DNA of 18,646 nucleotides from an uncultured Campylobacter sp. Its GTDB lineage: Bacteria > Campylobacterota > Campylobacteria > Campylobacterales > Campylobacteraceae. The stretch spans positions 1 to 18,646 of the forward strand of contig NZ_CALLWC010000067.1 in assembly GCF_938015785.1 (NCBI RefSeq). Direction: 5' to 3'. The position numbers were made by a program, and so were the translations under genes. The notes under the pieces are model-generated. The model saw nothing but the letters and a program-made list of their open reading frames with translations. It ran no database searches and was not told where the DNA came from. Shown one piece after another: positions 7,215-14,902 of the stretch (its first letter is position 1; every line of letters begins with the position of its first letter).

Positions 7215-9467
7215 ATGCAGTCCAGAGAAAAGATTGTCAAAACGACTTGTCCTTACTGCGGCACCGGCTGTGGTATCGATCTTATCGTAAAAGACGGCAG
7301 GATCGTAAACGCGCGCCCTACGCAGGCCCACCACGTAAATGACGGCGAGCTATGCTTAAAAGGGATGTTCGGCTGGGAGTTTGTAAACTCTCCAAAACGC
7401 CTTGCCAAACCTATGATCCGTAAGAAAAACGGAGTATTTGATAGAAGCGGTAAGCTTGAGGAGGTAAGCTTTGAAGAGGCTTATGATTTTGTAGCGTCTA
7501 AATTTAAAGAGACCGTCGCTAAATATGGCCCAAGCTCAATAATGGGTTTTAGCTCGGCGCGCTCAAATAACGAAGACAACTACGTTTTTCAGAAATTTTT
7601 CCGCGCTCAGGGTAGCAATAACGTCGATCACTGCGCCCGTCTTTGACACGCTCCTACAGTGGCAGGTCTTGCCAACACGCTAGGAAACGGAACGATGACG
7701 AACGATTTGGTCGAATTCGCTACCGATACGGACGTATTTTTACTCATCGGCACCAACACGAGCGAGTGTCACCCGATCATCGCTATGCAGATGCAGCGCG
7801 GGCTCCAGCGCGGCGCCAAGATGATCGTCGTAGATCCGAAGCGCACAGATATGGCGAAAAAAGCCGATATCTATTTGCAAATCCCGGTGGGCGCGAACAT
7901 TAAGACGCTAAATACCATTATGAATGTTATCATTGCTGAAAATCTGCAAGATGACGAGTTTATCAAAAACTACGCTCACGGCTACGAGTATCTAAAAGAA
8001 GCGGTTAAGGACTTTACACCTGAGCGCTTCGAGCGCGAGACCGGCGTGAAAAAAGAGCTCGTAATCGAAGCTGCTAGAATGTATGCTAAAGCAGGCGCAG
8101 CGGCGATCTGCTACACGATGGGTATCACACAGTTTAGCGACGGCACCTCAAACGTATTTTCGCTTTCAAATTTAGCCATTTTGACGGGAAATTTAGGCAA
8201 ACGAGGCGCAGGCGTAAATCCTTTGCGCGGTCAAAACAACGTCCAGGGCGCATGCGATATGGGCGCGCTACCTAACGTCATCCCGGCAGGTGCGGTAAAT
8301 TCCGCTTACGCTCAGGAGCAGGCGCGCAGAGTATGGCACTTCGAGCTAAATCCGACTCCAGGCTTTAAGCTTACGGTCGCACCCGATAAAATGGATAGCG
8401 GCGAACTGAAGCTGCTCTATGTTTACGGCGAAAACCCCGTAATGAGCGATCCTTGGACGGAACACTTTGTGCATGCAACGCACCATTTGGATTGCTTTAT
8501 CGTGCAGGATCTTTTCTTTACCGAGAGCGCACAGAAAGCCGATGTCGTACTACCTGCTGCCGGCTGGGGCGAGAAAGACGGCACCTTTTTAAACACTTCC
8601 CGTCGCGTCCAGCGCACGCGCAAGGCAAGCGAACCGGCTCCTGGCGTAGAACCTGATTGGAAGGTTGTTTGCAATATCGCGCAAAGAATGGGACTTGAAG
8701 GGTTTGATTTTTTAAGTGCGGAAGAAATTTGGAACGAAGTGCGTGCATTAATGCCTAAATTTTTCGGCGGTATTAGCTACTATAGGCTAGATAAGCTAGG
8801 CGGCATAAGCTGGCCATGTCCTGATGAAGATCATCCGGGCACACCGGTACTTTACGCAGATCATAAATCGATGCTGCCTGATGGTAAATTTAGAATGGTG
8901 CCGGTGCTTTACGTGGATGATAAAGAGGAGCGCGCTAAAGCGGAGGCGGATTTCAGAGCCAAGATGAAAATCCCTGATGATTATCCGGTGGGAAGCGGCG
9001 CGCTTAGCGAGATTCCGGATGAAATTTATCCGTGCTTATTTACGACCGGGCGCAAGGTCTATCACTACCACACCGGCACGATGACGAGAGAGTGTCGCGC
9101 GCTAGAGTACGGCGCGGGCGCAGAAGGCGCGCTCATCGAGGTAAGCCCGGACATCGCACGCGAACGCGAGCTTACCGAAGGCTGCTACGCGCTTGTTAAA
9201 AATAAGCGCGGTCAGATCGCCGCGAAGCTTCGTATAAATCCGGATCTGAAAGAGGGCACGATCTTTACGACCTTCCATTACAGCGAGGCCGACGGCAACG
9301 AGCTCGTACATGCGGGCGATCTAGATCCGCTATCAGGTATCCCGCCGCTAAAAATGACGATCGCAAATATCAGAAAGCTTAGCGAGAGCGAGTTTATCGA
9401 GTTCAGAAGACAAAACGAGATGTCGATGCACTCTGAAAAACCTTATCTATCGCCGGTTCATAAGTAG
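7215..9467 (+). CDS. fdhF: FdhF, selenocysteine formate dehydrogenase, cytoplasmic H-type
   Basis: This gene encodes a 750-residue molybdenum- or tungsten-bis-MGD formate dehydrogenase. It must be read through the in-frame TGA at 7644-7646, which specifies selenocysteine 144 in the context VDHCARL-U-HAPTVAG, matching the active site of E. coli FdhF (Sec140-His141). The cluster ligands are C12, C15, C19 (CPYCGTGCG) and C47 (LCLKG), with the conserved Lys49. The C-terminal CLFTTGRKVYHYHTGTMTR block is the cofactor-binding end. The start is the ATG at 7215 behind AAAGGA; an in-frame GTG at 7185 is less likely. There is no Tat signal, so the enzyme should be cytoplasmic. It is about 180 residues shorter than the Tat-exported FdhA of C. 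jejuni, and no FdhB or FdhC partner lies nearby, so its electron partner is unknown (ferredoxin, NAD-linked or hydrogenase modules are possible). Confidence 0.93.
7644..7684 (+). promoter_or_regulatory. Selenocysteine codon and bacterial SECIS element
   Basis: The TGA (7644-7646) is followed by a hairpin: TGGCA (7660-7664), loop GGTCT (7665-7669), TGCCA (7670-7674), a perfect 5-bp stem. A lower stem can form between CCTA (7653-7656) and TAGG (7681-7684). The GGUCU apical loop and the 18 bases between the UGA and the loop both match E. coli fdhF, where SelB binds this element. It directs SelB and Sec-tRNA to the ribosome. Confidence 0.92.
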
Positions 9468-9596
9468 TTTGGGCGGCAAGCTCCGCCCGCTTTGCAAGGA
9501 TGAAATTTAATCGCGGCTGCACGTAGCGGCAAAATTTGATTAAATTTCATCTCTGCGGGCGCTTCATAGCCGCTTGCGCGCACGGTGCGAGCGGCT
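9468..9596. repeat. Cluster of three hairpins after fdhF
   Basis: Three inverted repeats follow the fdhF stop. GGGCGG (9471-9476) pairs with CCGCCC (9483-9488). GATGAAATTTAATC (9499-9512) pairs perfectly over 14 bp with GATTAAATTTCATC (9538-9551). AGCCGCTTGC (9568-9577) pairs with GCGAGCGGCT (9587-9596) with one wobble. None is followed by a T-tract. The rest of the fdhF-fdhD gap (9622-9749) holds no gene. These could protect the fdhF mRNA 3' end, or be repeat-derived. Confidence 0.6.
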
Positions 9597-9621
9597 CGTG
9601 GAATTTTCCACGCGATTTTTT
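9597..9621 (+). terminator. Probable intrinsic terminator of fdhF
   Basis: CGTGGA (9597-9602) pairs with TCCACG (9607-9612) around a 4-base loop, followed after CGA by six T residues (9616-9621). It suggests that fdhF is mainly transcribed alone and that fdhD has its own promoter, although read-through is possible. Confidence 0.6.
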
Positions 9622-9749
9622 AAATTCAAAAATGCGAGCGATTTAAATTTGCGCACGCCGCTTCGGTACGACGGCTTTACTTCGGCGAATTAAGGCTATT
9701 TAAGCAAAATTTCACTACGATACGGGCGAAATTCAAACAAGGAAGGTCT

Positions 9750-10532
9750 ATGGAGCCGATTTATAGAGCGGAGATAGTTAAATTTAAAGGCTATGAAAGA
9801 AGGATCGTAAGCGATATCTTAGTGCGCGAGATCAAGCTTGAAATTTTATTAAACAACAAGCGTTTCGGCGCGCTGATGGCGACTCCGAGCGATCAGAAGG
9901 CGCTTGCGATAGGCTATTTGCTGAGCGAAAATTTGATCTCGGATCCAAGTCGCATAAAGAGCATAGAGCTCGCGCCGGACGGGCTTAGCGTGAATGTTTG
10001 TGGCGAGATAAACGAAAAGCGGCTAAATAGCTTCGATGCCGAAAAGGTCATCATCAGCGGCTGCGGGCGCAGCTCTACCGCAAATATCGATCCTGCAGCG
10101 ATGGCGGCGCGCAAAGTCCGCTCGGATGCTAAATTTCATAAGAATGAAATTTTAAATTTGATGAGCGAGTTTTACACGCAGTGCGAGCTTTATGAGATGA
10201 CCGGTTGCGTGCACACCGCAAAGCTCTTTACTGCGGGCGGCGAGTATTTTATCGGCGAGGATATCGCCCAGCACAATACCATCGATAAATCTGTCGGCAA
10301 GGCGGTCTTGGCGGGGTGCGATACGCAGGGCTCGCTTCTTTTGGTAAGCGGCAGGCTAAGCTCCGAAATGGTCGCCAAAGCCGTGATGAGCGGCATTAGC
10401 GCGCTTGTTTCGCGCACGGCTCCTACGAGCCTGGGCGTCGTGATCGCGCGTAAATTTGATCTTACCCTTTGCGGCTTCGCGCGCGGCGAAAATTTAAACG
10501 TTTATAGCGGCGAAGAGAGAATTTTGAGTTAA
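9750..10532 (+). CDS. fdhD: FdhD, sulfur-transfer protein for formate dehydrogenase
   Basis: FdhD passes sulfur from a cysteine desulfurase to the metal of the bis-MGD cofactor before it enters formate dehydrogenase; without it the enzyme is inactive. The 260-residue product shows the family blocks ATPSDQKALAIGYLLSENLI (43-62), TGCVHTAKLF, EDIAQHNTIDKSVG, LLVSGRLSSEMVAKA and TAPTSLGVVIA, then CGFARGENLNVYSG near the end. The usual CxxC sulfur loop reads C105-G-R-S, so only the first cysteine is kept; other FdhD proteins are reported to tolerate this. AAGGAAGG (9739-9746) precedes the ATG. The regulator gene follows after nine bases, so the two form an operon. The natural partner is the Sec enzyme just upstream. 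Confidence 0.93.
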   Translation: MEPIYRAEIVKFKGYERRIVSDILVREIKLEILLNNKRFGALMATPSDQKALAIGYLLSENLISDPSRIKSIELAPDGLSVNVCGEINEKRLNSFDAEKVIISGCGRSSTANIDPAAMAARKVRSDAKFHKNEILNLMSEFYTQCELYEMTGCVHTAKLFTAGGEYFIGEDIAQHNTIDKSVGKAVLAGCDTQGSLLLVSGRLSSEMVAKAVMSGISALVSRTAPTSLGVVIARKFDLTLCGFARGENLNVYSGEERILS

Positions 10533-10541
10533 GAGGGCGGC

Positions 10542-11333
10542 ATGGAGATAGATATCAAGATAGACGATAAAAAAGCAAGCGAGATCAAAAGGCTGATTTT
10601 AAATTTACTAAATCCAAGCGGCAAGCTCGATTGCGGCGCGGCGTTTAAGATTGCCGCTAAATTAGGCGTGGACGCGAGCGTCGTAGGAGATCTCGCGGCA
10701 CGCGAAGGGATACGGATAGATCGCTGCGAACTCGGTCAATTCGGCAAGCTGCAATGTAGCGGAGGCAGCATAAAGGCTCTGCAGAAACTAAATCCGTTTT
10801 TGGATGAGAAAAGGCGGATTTTTTGCCGTGACGCCCGTGCCGTAGCTAGCGGCGGTGTGGGGTTCGATACGGTGCGCTCTACGCTTAAGGAGCACGCCAT
10901 AGACGTGAAATATTGTCAGCTGGGCTGCTTTAAGGAGAAGAAAGGCAAAAGAATGAGAGTAAAAACAAAAACTTGGATCGAAAATGCGCAGGGCGAGCTC
11001 ATTTTCGGCAAGGGCAAAACTGAAGTGCTAGACGTGATCGCTCAGACGGGCTCTATCTCTAAAGCCGCCGAGGTTTTGGGGATGAACTACAAAAAATGCT
11101 GGAGCCATCTGCAAATTTTACAAAAAAATCTGCAAGAGGAGCTCTTTAGCACCAAACAAGGCGGCGGCAATGCCGCAGGCACGACGCTAAATGCGCGCGC
11201 CTATGAGCTGATCGCCGCGTATAAGCAGCTGCAAAGCGATATAGAAAACTACGCAAACGAGCGCTTTAAGGAGCTTTTTTTGAAAAAAGAGGGCGAAAAA
11301 GACGCTAGTAAAGCGAAAGATAAAAACCATTAA
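10542..11333 (+). CDS. modE: ModE-like molybdate/tungstate-responsive regulator with novel N-terminal repeat
   Basis: Residues about 145-245 are a ModE-type winged helix-turn-helix: VLDVIAQTGSISKAAEVLGM followed by YKKCWSHLQILQ and the glycine-rich wing QGGGNAAGTTLNARAYELIAAY. The C-terminal molybdate-binding (MopI/TOBE) domains of classical ModE are absent; the chain ends soon after the wing in a Lys-rich tail. Residues about 30-135 instead contain two similar units, ending in IRIDRCELGQFGKL (57-70) and IDVKYCQLGCFKEKKGK (120-136), sharing I-x-V/I-x-x-C-x-LG-x-F. In C. jejuni a ModE-like protein without a metal-binding domain is reported to repress both mod and tup transporters, so this is its likely counterpart. 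The gene lies nine bases after fdhD; AAGAGGG is the ribosome site. Confidence 0.85.
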   Translation: MEIDIKIDDKKASEIKRLILNLLNPSGKLDCGAAFKIAAKLGVDASVVGDLAAREGIRIDRCELGQFGKLQCSGGSIKALQKLNPFLDEKRRIFCRDARAVASGGVGFDTVRSTLKEHAIDVKYCQLGCFKEKKGKRMRVKTKTWIENAQGELIFGKGKTEVLDVIAQTGSISKAAEVLGMNYKKCWSHLQILQKNLQEELFSTKQGGGNAAGTTLNARAYELIAAYKQLQSDIENYANERFKELFLKKEGEKDASKAKDKNH

Positions 11334-11349
11334 ATTTAAAGGAGAAACG

Positions 11350-11538
11350 ATGTTTGTAAAGCTAAACGAACGAACCTATCTAAACAAAGACAGGATCACG
11401 CGCATTAAGGTAGATAGCGTCCAAGACGGTATTAGAATTCGCTTCTATGAGGGGCAGTTTCAAGTCGCCAAAAGCGGTAGATTTGAAAGCGAAGAAAAAG
11501 CGATGGAGTGGCTGCAGAAAAATTTTATCGGCAAATAG
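11350..11538 (+). CDS. Small unknown protein, 62 residues
   Basis: A strong AAAGGAG (11338-11344) precedes the ATG, 16 bases after the modE-like stop, so this is the third gene of the fdhD operon. I do not recognise the family. The sequence (MFVKLNERTYLNKDRITRI then VDSVQDGIRIRFYEGQFQ) reads as a few beta-strands followed by a C-terminal helix (SEEKAMEWLQKNF). There is no signal peptide, membrane segment or cysteine. The strand pattern and LNxxxYLNxDxIxRI opening faintly recall FlbD-like small proteins, but that is a weak resemblance. Its position suggests a link to formate dehydrogenase maturation or metal response, which is inference only. Confidence 0.7.
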   Translation: MFVKLNERTYLNKDRITRIKVDSVQDGIRIRFYEGQFQVAKSGRFESEEKAMEWLQKNFIGK

Positions 11539-11695
11539 GCGCCAAGCGCACTTCATAGCCGCGCGAACAGCTTGCGAACAGATCCGTAAAATAACGCTTT
11601 TTGTGATGCGGTAGCGGCTCGCCGCTCATTAGCACGACAATGATTTTCGGGTTTGCGCTTTCAAGAAGAGTTTGCGCAAAGATGTTGCGGTAAAT
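11525..11695 (-). pseudogene. 3' remnant of an unknown gene
   Basis: A minus-strand frame of 56 codons plus TAA (stop at 11525-11527) has protein-like content, for example FAQTLLESANPKIIVVLMSG and HHKKRYFTDLFASCSRGYEV. It has no start codon with a ribosome site, and its open part begins inside GTAAATTTAC, the left tip of the hairpin at 11690-11796. The stop overlaps the end of the small plus-strand gene. It looks like the tail of a gene cut by insertion or deletion; I cannot name the family. Confidence 0.35.
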
Positions 11696-11796
11696 TTACG
11701 GCGAACGAGCTTCGGATATAGAGCCTAGCGTAGGTGCAAATAGAAGATGTAGCTACGCAAATAAGGTCTATGACGACATTCGTTCGCCAAATTTAC
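11690..11796. repeat. Long imperfect hairpin, possible mobile-element-like repeat
   Basis: GTAAATTT (11690-11697), an AC bulge and GGCGAACGA (11700-11708) pair with TCGTTCGCC-AAATTTAC (11780-11796). Inside, ATAGA (11718-11722) pairs with TCTAT (11767-11771), CCT (11724-11726) with AGG (11764-11766), and GCGTAG (11728-11733) with CTACGC (11753-11758), leaving a 19-base loop. The whole 107 bases thus fold as one rod. The remainder of the 11539-11927 gap holds the gene remnant and the leader of the ankyrin gene. It could be a MITE-like or dispersed intergenic repeat, or a structured RNA. Confidence 0.55.
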
Positions 11797-11927
11797 TCGA
11801 AAGATTTCATCATTCAAACCCGGCTTAACCGCATTTTTCAGCTAGCTTTGCCTATTTCGTCTATAGTATTTATATTTTATTAAGTACTGATTAGATATAG
11901 TCGCGAGCAAAATTTTAAGGGGAAATT

Positions 11928-13388
11928 TTGAAAAGCTTTAAACTTCGGTTTATTTACGCTATCTGCGTGGTGGTCGTATGCGCGCTGTATCTATTAGCCG
12001 AAAGATCGGGCCTTGTGGAGCGCAAACAAACCCATTTTACCGTTACTTCAGATACAAATGTCTCAAAAGTGCCGGGCCTTAGCAAATACGTAACCCAAGA
12101 AGAGGTCGATAGCTTCGCGTTTCGCTACTGGGATATAGATTACAATTCAAACCCGAAAAACGTATTTAAAGAACCCGCCACAGACTTAGAGCTAAAAAGG
12201 CTTTTAAAAAGCAAGCAAACTGATAAAATTTTAAAATTTATGAAAGATAACAATCTATCCGTCGATCATACTATGCACGGAGGGGTAACGCCCGTGATGT
12301 ATTCTAGCTTTTGGGACGATACAAATACCACTCAAGAGTTTATAAAGCTAGGTGCGGATATACACAAAAAAGACGAATACAAACTATCCGCTATGGCTTA
12401 TGCTATAGAAAATAATGCTACTAAAGCGGTAAGACTGCTTTTAGACAACGGAGTTAAATTTGAGGAGGTGAAGGCTATACAATGGTATCTGGACTGCCCT
12501 ATCTATAAAATTATAAATCTAAATATAATAGTAGATGAAAATGGGATACATAAAACTCATAATTTTGCAGATTGCATCGTGAGAAGAGACGGTCCAAAGG
12601 GTGACGTAGATAGTATCCTTTATTATGCCATAAGTAATGGTTTGACGGAGATTGCAGAAATAGCTTTTAAACAAGGGATGAAACCTGATCCAAAATATAT
12701 ACATACTTATTATATAAACTATAAGATGGCTAAAGATATATCGTTCCAGCATTCTGTTTATACAGAGCTAGTGGACTTGCTATATTATAAGCCGATGCTA
12801 GATTTATTAGTCAAATACAATATTGCGGGTATACCAACACAAGAAGAATTTATAATGGTTCAGGAACAATGTTTAAATTCTTTACTCGGGACCATAAAAA
12901 AGAAAATATCTTACATAAATCATATGAATGATTACTGCTATGGAGAAAAGATTTTAGAATCATATGATTGGGCTCTTCGAGGCAGATGGGAAGTTAAAAA
13001 TAATGAAGAGAGGGAAAAGGGAACAGATAGATACTGGAAAGAAAAAGATTTTATAAAATTTTTCGGTTATATGCCAAACGATAAAAAATGTACCAAGCTA
13101 GCACCTGACATCAAAATATTAAATTTCTATAATATGAAAATAGATAGATATAAAGCTCTTTGCGGCAATGGGCTAAGCGATGAAGAGATTTTGCAAAAAA
13201 GTAGCCTAAAAGATAAAAATAGTACTGAGGCATTCGATATTGAGACATTTTTTAAATATTTAAATTTTGAGGAAATGTTAGAGGAAGCAAAAGTGAAAAT
13301 TCTACATAATGGCGAGAAAATAGATATAAAAGATTATGCCGAAATTCTAAGACAAGAAGCGGCTAAAAAACTAGATAGTAATCAATAA
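11928..13388 (+). CDS. Membrane-anchored ankyrin-repeat protein
   Basis: The 486-residue product starts at TTG (11928-11930) behind AAGGGG (11917-11922). Residues about 7-24 form one hydrophobic segment after a basic start (MKSFKLR), giving a signal anchor with the rest in the periplasm or an uncleaved signal. Ankyrin-like units are visible at about 115-150 (HGGVTPVMYSSFWDDTNTTQ then FIKLGADIHKKD) and 151-180 (KLSAMAYAIENNATKAVRLLLDNG), with a degenerate one near 230-255 (ILYYAISNGLTEIAEIAFKQG). The C-terminal half is charged, rich in Lys, Asn and Tyr, and resembles nothing I know. From about 12480 on the DNA is visibly more AT-rich than neighbouring genes, suggesting transfer or rapid divergence. 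Ankyrin repeats bind proteins; no partner is suggested by context. Confidence 0.7.
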   Translation: MKSFKLRFIYAICVVVVCALYLLAERSGLVERKQTHFTVTSDTNVSKVPGLSKYVTQEEVDSFAFRYWDIDYNSNPKNVFKEPATDLELKRLLKSKQTDKILKFMKDNNLSVDHTMHGGVTPVMYSSFWDDTNTTQEFIKLGADIHKKDEYKLSAMAYAIENNATKAVRLLLDNGVKFEEVKAIQWYLDCPIYKIINLNIIVDENGIHKTHNFADCIVRRDGPKGDVDSILYYAISNGLTEIAEIAFKQGMKPDPKYIHTYYINYKMAKDISFQHSVYTELVDLLYYKPMLDLLVKYNIAGIPTQEEFIMVQEQCLNSLLGTIKKKISYINHMNDYCYGEKILESYDWALRGRWEVKNNEEREKGTDRYWKEKDFIKFFGYMPNDKKCTKLAPDIKILNFYNMKIDRYKALCGNGLSDEEILQKSSLKDKNSTEAFDIETFFKYLNFEEMLEEAKVKILHNGEKIDIKDYAEILRQEAAKKLDSNQ

Positions 13389-13544
13389 ATTTGAAGGAGT
13401 AAAACTATATAGCATCAGAAATTAAGTGATATAGTAGGCAAAGCTTTTCTAAATTCTCATTAAAATTCCTTCCTGCCAGGCCGTAAAGCTTTAAATTAAT
13501 CCAAATTTCACTATAATTAATCACTTAAATTTTAAAGGCCGCAA
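13389..13544 (+). other. Gap with orphan ribosome site and aminotransferase promoter
   Basis: Just after the ankyrin gene stop, AAGGAG (13394-13399) is followed eight bases on by ATA-TAG and no start codon, as if the next gene of a tandem array had been lost. No open frame follows. The right part of the gap carries the promoter for the next gene. Confidence 0.4.
13512..13517 (+). promoter_or_regulatory. -10 box of the aminotransferase gene
   Basis: TATAAT lies 27 bases before the ATG at 13545, with AAAGG (13534-13538) as ribosome site. T-rich DNA lies upstream (AAATTTCAC). A start near 13524 would leave a leader of about 20 bases. Confidence 0.6.
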
Positions 13545-14870
13545 ATGCTAAGCTTAGACGAAATAAGAAAAAATATTATCCTAAAACCTGGCGTGCACTA
13601 TTTTGATTTCGCGGCTTCGGGGCTTGCTTATGAGCCCGTAGAGCGCGAGATAGCGGAGGTCCTCAAAACCTACGCCAACACCCACTCCGACAGTAGTTCG
13701 AGCGCGATTATCACGCAGCGTCGCTACGAGGGTGCGCGTGAGAGCCTAAAAAAGCTGCTGGGACTTGACGAGAGGTTTTATCTCATCGCTTGCGGGCAGG
13801 GCGCGACGGCCGCGATCAAGAAATTTCAGGAGCTGCTTGGCATCTATCTGCCGCCTGCGACCAGAAGCGCGATCGGCGAGGCGAATTTGCGCGCCGCACA
13901 GCTTCCGCTCGTGCTCATTTCGCCCTACGAGCACCATTCAAACGAGCTTAGCTTTCGCGAGGGACTTTGCGACTACCTGCGCGTGCCGCTTAGCGAAGGC
14001 GGCGAGATCGATCTGATTGCGCTTGAGCGCATCCTAAAGCTAAACGCAGCACGCCGCATCATCGGCTCGTTTAGCGCCGCCTCAAACGTCACGGGCGTCG
14101 TTAGCGACTATAAAAAGATCAGCGAGCTAATCAGAGCCGCGGGCGGCATCATCGCCTTTGACTGCGCGGCGCTGAGCTCTCACGCAAATTTAGATTGCGA
14201 CTACTTCGACGCGATTTTCCTCTCGCCGCATAAGTTACTCGGCGGACCTGCTAGCTGCGGGCTTTTGGCGATCAAAAAAGAGCTGCTTAGTAGCGATGTG
14301 CCGACCTTTGCCGCAGGCGGGACGGTCGCCTACGCTAGCCGCGAAGGGCACGTGTTTTTGAAAAATCCCGAGCAGCTAGAGGAGGGCGGTACGCCGCCTA
14401 TCACCGGGCTCATGCGAGCAAATTTGGCCTACGCGCTACGAAACGAGGTCGGTTTTGAGAGGATAAAAAGTGCCGAGGACGAGCTAGCGCGGCTTTTTGA
14501 GAGCGAGCTAGCAGGCATTGACGAGATCATAAACTACGCTCCAAAGGACGCGCCGCGGCTGCCGATATTTTCCTTTAACGTGCGCGGTGTCTCGGCGTAT
14601 GATTTTGCCGCGAGCCTTAGCAACGACTTCGGTATCCAGACGCGCGCGGGCGTGATGTGCGCGGGGCCGTACGCTCACGATCTGCTGGGTATCAAGGAGG
14701 GGCGCATGCCAGAAGCCAAGCCCGGCTTCGTGCGCGTGAGCTTGCACTACACGCACACCGAGCAAGACGTGCTATATCTAGTTGGCGCGATAAAATCCTG
14801 CATCAAAAAGCACCGCGAGCTTTGGGGCGAGGAAAAGGCGATGTATGAGATGTTTGGCGGGAAAATTTAA
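13545..14870 (+). CDS. Class V aminotransferase, cysteine desulfurase-like
   Basis: The 441-residue product has the fold-type I PLP layout of the SufS/CsdA group. The opening HYFDFAASGL (18-27) matches the family YLDxAA-type start. EHHSN (129-133) holds the PLP-stacking histidine, FDCAAL (205-210) the PLP-binding Asp206, and LSPHKLLGGP (226-235) the Schiff-base Lys230. C372 in RAGVMCAGPYAH aligns with the catalytic cysteine loop of SufS (RTGHHCA). It may therefore release sulfur from cysteine, which could feed Fe-S clusters or FdhD, but relatives with this RAGxMCAGPYAH loop are usually annotated only as aminotransferases. It has its own promoter and terminator, so it is a single-gene unit. 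An alternative is an amino acid or selenocysteine lyase. Confidence 0.85.
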   Translation: MLSLDEIRKNIILKPGVHYFDFAASGLAYEPVEREIAEVLKTYANTHSDSSSSAIITQRRYEGARESLKKLLGLDERFYLIACGQGATAAIKKFQELLGIYLPPATRSAIGEANLRAAQLPLVLISPYEHHSNELSFREGLCDYLRVPLSEGGEIDLIALERILKLNAARRIIGSFSAASNVTGVVSDYKKISELIRAAGGIIAFDCAALSSHANLDCDYFDAIFLSPHKLLGGPASCGLLAIKKELLSSDVPTFAAGGTVAYASREGHVFLKNPEQLEEGGTPPITGLMRANLAYALRNEVGFERIKSAEDELARLFESELAGIDEIINYAPKDAPRLPIFSFNVRGVSAYDFAASLSNDFGIQTRAGVMCAGPYAHDLLGIKEGRMPEAKPGFVRVSLHYTHTEQDVLYLVGAIKSCIKKHRELWGEEKAMYEMFGGKI

Positions 14871-14872
14871 GC

Positions 14873-14902
14873 AGCGTGAGCTTAAAGCTCTGCCGCTTTT
14901 TT
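14873..14902 (+). terminator. Intrinsic terminator of the aminotransferase gene
   Basis: AGCG (14873-14876) pairs with CGCT (14894-14897) and GAGCT with AGCTC inside it, around a TAA loop. Six T residues (14897-14902) follow directly. It begins two bases after the stop codon. Confidence 0.7.

Noticed and set aside
7641..7660. A frameshift or nonsense mutation splitting the formate dehydrogenase gene at 7646
   Set aside because: The frame is unchanged across the TGA, the flanking residues match the selenocysteine site of FdhF, and a SECIS hairpin follows at the right distance.
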